Positions 58,501 to 64,000 of a stretch of DNA of 64,000 bases are shown in pieces. Positions within the stretch are counted from its first letter, which is position 1; each line of letters opens with the position of its first letter. This DNA is from Flavobacterium channae (GTDB lineage: Bacteria; Bacteroidota; Bacteroidia; Flavobacteriales; Flavobacteriaceae), in contig NZ_CP089096.1 in assembly GCF_021172165.1 (NCBI RefSeq), forward strand, positions 2,108,001 to 2,172,000. Direction: 5' to 3'. A program made the translations under genes and the position numbers. The notes under the pieces were generated by a model. It had not been told where the DNA came from and made no database searches. It saw only the letters and a list, made by a program, of their open reading frames with translations.

Positions 58501-60472
58501 AGCTGTTGCACCAGGAAGAAATGCATTAGACGCTGACTGGACAGCAACCAATGAAGCTTGGAGATTTATCCCTGATGGTACTTCGATTGCAACATTAAGA
58601 TGGCATGAAGGTTCTGGAACATCTGGACCAGTTATAGGAACTACTCCAGTAATCAATGTATGCCCAACTGCCACTACAACTTATACAGCTGCAATTACTT
58701 ATACTTTATGTAATGGATCAACCCTTGTAGAAACAGAAGAAACTATAGTTACAATTAATGGTTCCAAAGTATGGAATGGTTCTTTAAATACTGACTGGGA
58801 TACAGCTAACAACTGGACACCTGCAGGAGTTCCAACCGCTTCAGATTGCGTTGTCATCCCTGACACAGCAAATGATCCAATCATTTCAGGAACAAATTAC
58901 AATGGTTTAGGATTGAATTTAACTGTTCAAAACAATGCTGCTTTGACTGTAACTTCAAATAATGACTTAACCATTACAGAATGGGTTAACATTAACACAA
59001 CAGGTGATTTAATTTTACAAAATAGTGCAAGTTTACTTCAAATCAATAATGATGTTAATCAAGGAACTATGCACATGACCAGAACTGCAAATATCAGAAA
59101 ATTAGATTATGTATATTGGTCATCTCCTGTTTCAAATTTCAGCGTTAATAATGTTTCACCGGGAACTACTGGTAATAAATACAAATGGATTCCTACAATC
59201 GCATCTAACATAAATGGTTTTTGTAATTGGGTCGGAGCAAATGAAAATATGGTTCTTGGAAAAGGATATATCGTAAGAGGTCCAGATAGTTTTACATCTA
59301 CAGTCACCCCTTTTAATGCCGTTTTTGCCGGAACTCCAAATAATGGCATTATTTCAACTCCTATTTTGAGAGGCACATGGAATGGAGGTACGTATTCTAC
59401 AGGGGTATCAACAACTCTTGGAACAAACCATGATGATAATTGGAATTTAATTGGAAATCCTTATCCATCTGCAGTAAGAGCTATTGACTTCTTGACATTA
59501 AATACAAATATTGACGGATTCATTAAAATATGGACTCATGGAACTTTACCAAGTTCTGCTATTGCTGATCCATTTTACAATAATTATACCTATAACTATA
59601 CTCCTGGAGATTACATCACTTACAATAGTTCAGGAACTTCGTCAGGACCTGGTGTTTTTAATGGAAATATAGCCGCAGGACAAGGATTTTTTGTATTGAT
59701 GCATCATACATCTGCTTCTGCTTCTGAAAATGTTACATTTAACAACTCTATGAGAAGCAGTACTTATGACAATAGCCAATTTTTCAGAACTTCTAATGAA
59801 AATGGAAGAATTTGGTTAGATTTAGTTGCATCAAACGGAACAAACATCCGAAATCTTGTTGCTTATGTTGATGGCGCTTCTAATAACAGAGATCGTTTAT
59901 TTGATGCAATAACTGATGAAAAATTAAATTTCAATTTGTATAGTTTGATTGGCGACTTACCTATGACGATTCAAGGAAGAACATTACCATTTGACCAAGA
60001 AGATCGCGTTCCAATGGGAATCAAAGTTTCACAAAATGGAAATTATACAATTGGTATTGGCGCTGTTGATGGTTTCTTTACTAATACTAATCAAAACATT
60101 TATCTTGAAGATTTAGAAAATAATATTATTCATGACTTGAGACAAAATCCATATAGCTTTACTGCTGAGGCAGGAAACTATCCAAATCGTTTTGTATTAC
60201 GATACACGAACGAAACTTTAGGTGGCGATGATTTAGTAGTTGATGATGCTAATTTATGGGTGTACTCTTCAGATGTATTATCTGTGAAATCAACAAAAAA
60301 TACAATTCAATCGGTAAGAGTATTTGATGTTTTAGGAAGACACTTAGCCTACTATCCAAATGTTGATGGCTATGAAGTTCCTTTAACTACCATTCAAAAA
60401 AACAATGCTGGATTAATAATTCAAGTTACATTATCTAACGGATCTGTTATTAGTAAAAAAGCGATTTACTAA
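55501..60472 (+). pseudogene. Large T9SS type C repeat protein, frameshifted and with an internal TGA
   Basis: A signal peptide (WVFLFFIFSTTTFSQ) reads to SGSWTVPA, then the frame is lost (TGA at 55642) and resumes in the +1 frame at VTSVTVEIWGAGG. A Gly-rich region follows (55650-56150), then a PPC-like segment and three exact-length 138-residue repeats (56552-57778). In the third repeat a TGA at 57494-57496 replaces the TGT (Cys) found in the other two. The frame then continues to a nidogen-like region (about 57990-58590), the shared YWSSP/GNPYPSAI module (58770-59770) and a type C sorting domain ending at 60472. Without these two lesions it would be a protein of about 1650 residues. The promoter and terminator are intact. 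Confidence 0.85.
56552..57778 (+). repeat. Three tandem 414-bp repeats (138 residues each)
   Basis: Copies start at 56552, 56966 and 57380, with exactly 414 bases each and the third slightly shorter. Each begins NDNCSGAI, contains GCFGTDDDDVWYRFVATNTTH, YHAVYSGASGCGS and GLTIGQTYYVQVY, and ends in CIGTP followed by a Pro run. The fold resembles bacterial pre-peptidase (PPC) domains. Confidence 0.93.
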
Positions 60473-60497
60473 ACAACTAAAAACTTTAATAAACAAG

Positions 60498-60527
60498 AGC
60501 CTCAACGTAATGTTGGGGCTTTTTCTT
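60498..60527 (+). terminator. Terminator after the second large surface-protein gene
   Basis: AGCCTCAAC-GTAAT-GTTGGGGCT followed by TTTTCTTTT; one T:G pair in the stem. Confidence 0.82.
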
Positions 60528-60600
60528 TTACTCCCTCCATTACTTATTCAAATGAGGAAAACAAAAAAATGACACTAATTTTAATTTTTGTTATAATATT

Positions 60601-60630
60601 TTGATTTTAACATTTAAAAAGATACTTTTG
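60601..60630 (+). promoter_or_regulatory. Promoter of the tail-fibre-like secreted gene
   Basis: TTG (60601-60603), 19-base spacer, TACTTTTG (60623-60630): a full consensus match, about 37 nt of leader. Confidence 0.82.
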
Positions 60631-60670
60631 TACTTGAAAAAAAACCATAATTATTTTAAAATCAAAGATT

Positions 60671-62089
60671 ATGAAAAAAGTATTAATTTTAATAGTGCCT
60701 TTATTTATTAATTTAAATATGGTGGCACAAGTTGGTGTTGGCACAACTGCACCAGCCGGAGCATTAGATGTAAATTCAACAACTAATGGATTCATACCAC
60801 CTAGAGTAGCGTTAACAGCTACTAACGTTGCCGCACCAGTTGTTAACCCACAAGGTGGTGCTATTCCTGCTGGAACAATTGTCTGGAACACAAATACTAG
60901 CTCTCCTACTCCAGCTACTGCTGTCGCTCCAGGTCTTTACTATTGGAATGGAACTAGATGGGTGGCATTTGCAGGTTCTCCAGGAGGACTTGATTGGTCT
61001 TTAAATGGAAATTCAGGAACTACAGCTGGAACTAACTTTTTAGGAACAACAGATGCTCAAGACGTACGTTTTCATACCAATAATACTGAAAGAGCGCGCA
61101 TTCTTAGTGGTGGAACAATAGGAGTTAACTCCGCTGGAACAGCATCTAGTCAGATTACCGTAGTTGGTGCTGGTACAAATGACGCAGTTGCAGGTTCTGC
61201 TAACGACAATGTTGCTAATGCTTTTTGGGGTAGAAATAGTCACGCAACTGGAACAGCTATTATTGGAGCAAGTAATGGTCTAGGAGGTGTTTATCCTACA
61301 AAAGGTGCGGGTGTAGCGGGCTCAGCAATCGACGGACATGGTATTTCTGGTATGGCTGGAAATGGAGCACCAAACAATACTGCTCATGATGGAAATTCTG
61401 CAGGATATTTTTCATTAGATTCTGACAATAATCCAAGCACAAATAACTCTAGTGCATTTGCTTTAATTGCTGGTAAAACCGAAATTGATCCACCAGGACT
61501 TTTAACTCCTTTAAGAAGATCTTTATTTGGAGGGTATTTCGTTTCTGGAATTGGATCTGGACAAGCTTATGCATATGTAGGAACTAAATATGACCATGAT
61601 AATACAGGAGCAGGAGGAACAAATTATAAAATTTTAGGTGATGGAACTGTTTCAACTATAGTAAAAGATAAAGATAACAATCCTAGAATTATGTTTGCTC
61701 CAGAAGCACCCGAAGTACTTTTCCAAGACTATGGAATTGGTAAACTAGTAAATGGAACAGCAGTGATTAAACTAGATGAAATTTTAAGTAGAAACATCTT
61801 AGTTGACAACACTCATCCTCTAAAGGTTTTCATTCAATTAGAAGGAGATTGTAACGGTGTATACGTAACAAACAAATCAGACAAAGGCTTTACCGTTAAA
61901 GAATTACAAAACGGGAATAGTGATGTTACTTTTTCTTGGCAAATCGTTGCTACAAGAGCCAATAGTAAAGATACGAATGGAGAAATAACATCTCATTTCG
62001 AAAACTTAAGATTTCCTATCGGTCCAAAATTAGTACAAGAACCAGGATTCAAATCAAAAGAAGTAAAGAAAGAAGAAACTAAAAACTAA
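60671..62089 (+). CDS. Secreted tail-fibre-like surface protein
   Basis: A 472-residue protein with a signal peptide (VLILIVPLFINLNMVAQ). After VGVGTTAPAGALDVNS and GFIPPRVALT, the typical start of a Bacteroidota family of fibre-like surface proteins, come Gly/Asn/Thr-rich repeats (GTAIIGASNGLGGVYPTKGAG) resembling trimeric tail fibres, and a C-terminal domain with VNGTAVIKLDEILSRNI. There is no sorting domain, and it ends in a Lys/Glu-rich tail. The function is unknown; adhesion is a guess. Its 3' end overlaps the convergent gene by 4 bases, and its likely terminator lies inside that gene. Confidence 0.78.
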   Translation: MKKVLILIVPLFINLNMVAQVGVGTTAPAGALDVNSTTNGFIPPRVALTATNVAAPVVNPQGGAIPAGTIVWNTNTSSPTPATAVAPGLYYWNGTRWVAFAGSPGGLDWSLNGNSGTTAGTNFLGTTDAQDVRFHTNNTERARILSGGTIGVNSAGTASSQITVVGAGTNDAVAGSANDNVANAFWGRNSHATGTAIIGASNGLGGVYPTKGAGVAGSAIDGHGISGMAGNGAPNNTAHDGNSAGYFSLDSDNNPSTNNSSAFALIAGKTEIDPPGLLTPLRRSLFGGYFVSGIGSGQAYAYVGTKYDHDNTGAGGTNYKILGDGTVSTIVKDKDNNPRIMFAPEAPEVLFQDYGIGKLVNGTAVIKLDEILSRNILVDNTHPLKVFIQLEGDCNGVYVTNKSDKGFTVKELQNGNSDVTFSWQIVATRANSKDTNGEITSHFENLRFPIGPKLVQEPGFKSKEVKKEETKN

Positions 62090-62412
62090 ACATACTTCAA
62101 AAAATTCCAAAAAGACCTCCTCTTTAAATAGTCGAGGTCTTTTTCTTTGGCATACGCTTCTCTTTCAAAAGAAATGTTGTAATAAGCTTCTCTCCTATTT
62201 TTATATTGAATTAACCTCACCAAATATTCAACAAAATACCAAACAAAAAATAAGACAATTAAAAGTTCTAATTGTTGTTTGATATGAATTCTTTCATGGT
62301 TTAATAAAACAGGATTTAACTTATCCTTTTTATTCAATAAAAAAATAAATGGGAAAATGGTAAATCCTCGAAATCCTTTCGGTATTAAATATTTAATAAC
62401 TAGTACAATCAT
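62086..62412 (-). CDS. Small membrane protein with an HExxH motif
   Basis: A 108-residue protein. LLNHERIHIKQQLELL contains HERIH, the zinc-peptidase HExxH signature, followed by a membrane helix (LIVLFFVWYFVEYLV) and FEREAYAKEKDLDY, whose Glu could be the third zinc ligand, as in M48/M56 peptidases. It is much shorter than a full M56 protein, so it may be a minimal peptidase or an inactive relative. The ATG at 62412 was chosen; the upstream frame overlaps the divergent DUF5522 gene. The convergent gene's terminator is encoded within its 3' end. Confidence 0.75.
   Translation of the reverse strand: MIVLVIKYLIPKGFRGFTIFPFIFLLNKKDKLNPVLLNHERIHIKQQLELLIVLFFVWYFVEYLVRLIQYKNRREAYYNISFEREAYAKEKDLDYLKRRSFWNFLKYV
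62111..62147 (+). terminator. Terminator for the tail-fibre-like gene inside the opposing coding sequence
   Basis: AAAGACCTC (62111-62119) and GAGGTCTTT (62134-62142) followed by TTCTTT on the plus strand. It lies 22 bases after the stop at 62089 and within the last codons of the minus-strand gene. Confidence 0.78.
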
Positions 62413-62440
62413 ATTATACAAAATTGGTAAATTTGCCCAT

Positions 62441-62617
62441 ATGAACAATGAATTAAATCCAAATAATTTAAAAGAAGGAGAAGATTTTTATTATACTCCT
62501 GAAGGATACAAATGCTTTACAGAAAAATATCATTTAAAAAGAGGTTATTGCTGTAAAAGTGGGTGCAGACATTGCCCTTATGGTTTTGATAAAAAAACTG
62601 GAACTAATAAAAAATAA
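62441..62617 (+). CDS. DUF5522 Cys-rich small protein
   Basis: A 58-residue protein with YYTPEGYKCFTEKYHLKRGYC then CCKSGCRHCPYGF. The Cys pattern (C, CC, C, C with His) suggests a metal site, and the family is common and uncharacterised in Bacteroidota. The start at 62441 is taken because homology begins there and TAAATTTG (62428-62435) lies only 5 bases upstream, which would make the mRNA almost leaderless. It is divergent from the HExxH gene with a 28-base gap. Confidence 0.85.
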   Translation: MNNELNPNNLKEGEDFYYTPEGYKCFTEKYHLKRGYCCKSGCRHCPYGFDKKTGTNKK

Positions 62618-62750
62618 GCAGTGTTAAGTCACAGTATTCAGTAGTCAGATTAAACATCAAACAATAAATAATAAACAAGATAAATAGATTAAAGATATTT
62701 AGACAATCCAATCTGAAAATCAAAAATCTTAACATCTAAAATCAAGAATA

Positions 62751-64000
62751 ATGACATTTCAAGAACAAATATTAGAAGGTATTCCATCGGTTCTACCCAA
62801 TCCAAAACCTTATGAAGCAGAAATTAATCACGCTCCAAAAAGGAAAGAAATCTTAACAGAAGAAGAAAAAAAATTAGCTTTAAAAAATGCACTTCGTTAT
62901 TTTGAACCAAAACATCATGCAACTTTAATTCCAGAATTCAAAGCGGAACTAGAAACTTACGGAAGAATTTACATGTACCGTTTGCGTCCTGATTATAAGA
63001 TGTATGCTCGTCCAATTTCAGAATATCCTGGAAAAAGCGAACAAGCCAAAGCGATTATGCTAATGATTCAAAACAACTTGGATTACGCTGTAGCCCAACA
63101 TCCTCATGAGTTAATTACCTATGGCGGAAATGGTGCGGTTTTTCAAAACTGGGCACAATATCGCTTAACGATGAAATATTTGGCCGAAATGACTGACGAG
63201 CAAACCTTAGTCATGTATTCGGGTCATCCAATGGGATTATTTCCATCGCATAAAGAAGCACCAAGAGTTGTGGTTACAAATGGAATGGTTATCCCAAATT
63301 ACTCCAAACCAGACGATTGGGAAAAAATGAATGCTTTAGGAGTTTCGCAATACGGACAAATGACGGCTGGAAGTTATATGTACATTGGTCCACAAGGAAT
63401 TGTACATGGAACTACAATCACTGTTTTAAACGGATTTAGAAAAATTAAAAAATCACCAAAAGGCGGATTATTCGTAACTTCTGGATTAGGAGGTATGAGT
63501 GGTGCTCAACCAAAAGCTGGAAATATTGCAGGTTGTGTTACGGTTTGTGCCGAAGTAAATCCAAAAATTACACACATTCGTCATTCACAAGGTTGGATTA
63601 ATGAGATAATTGATAACATTGACGAATTAGTTCCTCGAGTTAAAAAAGCGTTAGAAAATCAAGAAGTAGTTTCCATTGCTTATTTAGGAAATGTGGTAGA
63701 TGTTTGGGAACGATTTGACCAAGAAAATTTACATATCGATTTAGGTTCTGACCAAACTTCTCTACACAATCCTTGGGCTGGAGGCTACTACCCTATCGGA
63801 TTTACCTTTGAAGAATCGAATGAAATGATGGCAAATGAACCAGAGCGCTTCAAAGAAGAAGTTAGAAAAACACTTCGTCGTCATGCTGAAGCAATTAACA
63901 AACATACAGCTAAAGGAACGTATTTCTTTGATTATGGAAATGCCTTTTTATTAGAATCTTCAAGAGCAGGTGCCGATGTTATGAATGACCATCCAACATT
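62751..64000 (+). CDS. hutU: Urocanate hydratase, N-terminal part (cut by window edge)
   Basis: The first 416 codons of urocanase, the second enzyme of histidine degradation. MTFQEQILEGIPSVLPNPKPY is followed by the NAD+-binding blocks HELITYGGNGAVFQNWAQY, VMYSGHPMGLFPSHK and FVTSGLGGMSGAQPKA, and then GCVTVCAEVNP. The ATG at 62751 is the first in frame and fits the family. The frame stays open to the end of the window, so the gene is truncated only by the boundary. The 130-base spacer upstream holds a CAGT-rich stretch and no clear promoter. Confidence 0.95.
   Translation, partial: MTFQEQILEGIPSVLPNPKPYEAEINHAPKRKEILTEEEKKLALKNALRYFEPKHHATLIPEFKAELETYGRIYMYRLRPDYKMYARPISEYPGKSEQAKAIMLMIQNNLDYAVAQHPHELITYGGNGAVFQNWAQYRLTMKYLAEMTDEQTLVMYSGHPMGLFPSHKEAPRVVVTNGMVIPNYSKPDDWEKMNALGVSQYGQMTAGSYMYIGPQGIVHGTTITVLNGFRKIKKSPKGGLFVTSGLGGMSGAQPKAGNIAGCVTVCAEVNPKITHIRHSQGWINEIIDNIDELVPRVKKALENQEVVSIAYLGNVVDVWERFDQENLHIDLGSDQTSLHNPWAGGYYPIGFTFEESNEMMANEPERFKEEVRKTLRRHAEAINKHTAKGTYFFDYGNAFLLESSRAGADVMNDHPT

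Overview
The window is about 64 kb of low-GC DNA from a flavobacterium (Bacteroidota, Flavobacteriaceae, most likely Flavobacterium or a close relative). The evidence is the Bacteroidota promoter signature TTG-N18-20-TAnnTTTG in front of many genes, a SusC/SusD pair, several type IX secretion (T9SS) cargo proteins, near-absence of Shine-Dalgarno sites except at rpsU, and flavobacterial families such as DUF2851, DUF3467, GLPGLI-like and putative porin. Both ends cut a gene: lpxK on the left and hutU on the right.

Layout. Positions 1-5.8 kb hold the lpxK start, a Nif3-like protein, a coiled-coil protein with a decayed zinc ribbon, an RluF-like pseudouridine synthase, an OLD-like ATPase and a GNAT acetyltransferase. 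Positions 5.5-20.5 kb are the transcription/translation core, all on the minus strand. In transcription order it reads rpsU, xerC, hpf, tRNA-Thr, tRNA-Tyr, tRNA-Thr, tuf, tRNA-Trp, secE, nusG, rplK, rplA, rplJ, rplL, rpoB, rpoC, DUF3467. Positions 20.6-31.5 kb hold an acyl-CoA dehydrogenase, a helix-hairpin-helix protein, a sodium symporter with an unlisted 51-residue partner, PspC and DUF2851 proteins, a PNGase F-type glycoamidase, cystathionine beta-synthase and a putative porin. Positions 31.6-37.2 kb form a small susC-susD-lipoprotein operon. Positions 37.4-47 kb hold rnhB, lipB, lysS, small secreted proteins, hemL, a glucosaminidase and a D-cysteine desulfhydrase/ACC deaminase-like enzyme.

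Positions 47.3-62.1 kb form the accessory, cell-surface part: a type A T9SS protein, then two very large type C T9SS proteins and a secreted tail-fibre-like protein. Both large genes are broken by a frameshift at the same protein position, just after the signal peptide and before the VTSVTVE motif. The shifts run in opposite directions. The second gene also has a TGA in place of a conserved Cys codon inside a 3 x 414 bp tandem repeat. This is the most notable feature of the window; it could be phase variation, decay, or assembly error between paralogues. The window ends with a small HExxH protein, a DUF5522 protein and hutU.

Regulatory architecture is readable here. There are interleaved divergent promoters at 26302-26339, a strong Shine-Dalgarno at rpsU, two terminators whose U-tract runs into the next start codon, a tRNA-operon promoter overlapping the upstream terminator, and a terminator embedded in an opposing coding region near 62.1 kb. 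All domain and family calls were made by eye from translated sequence; no database search was run.
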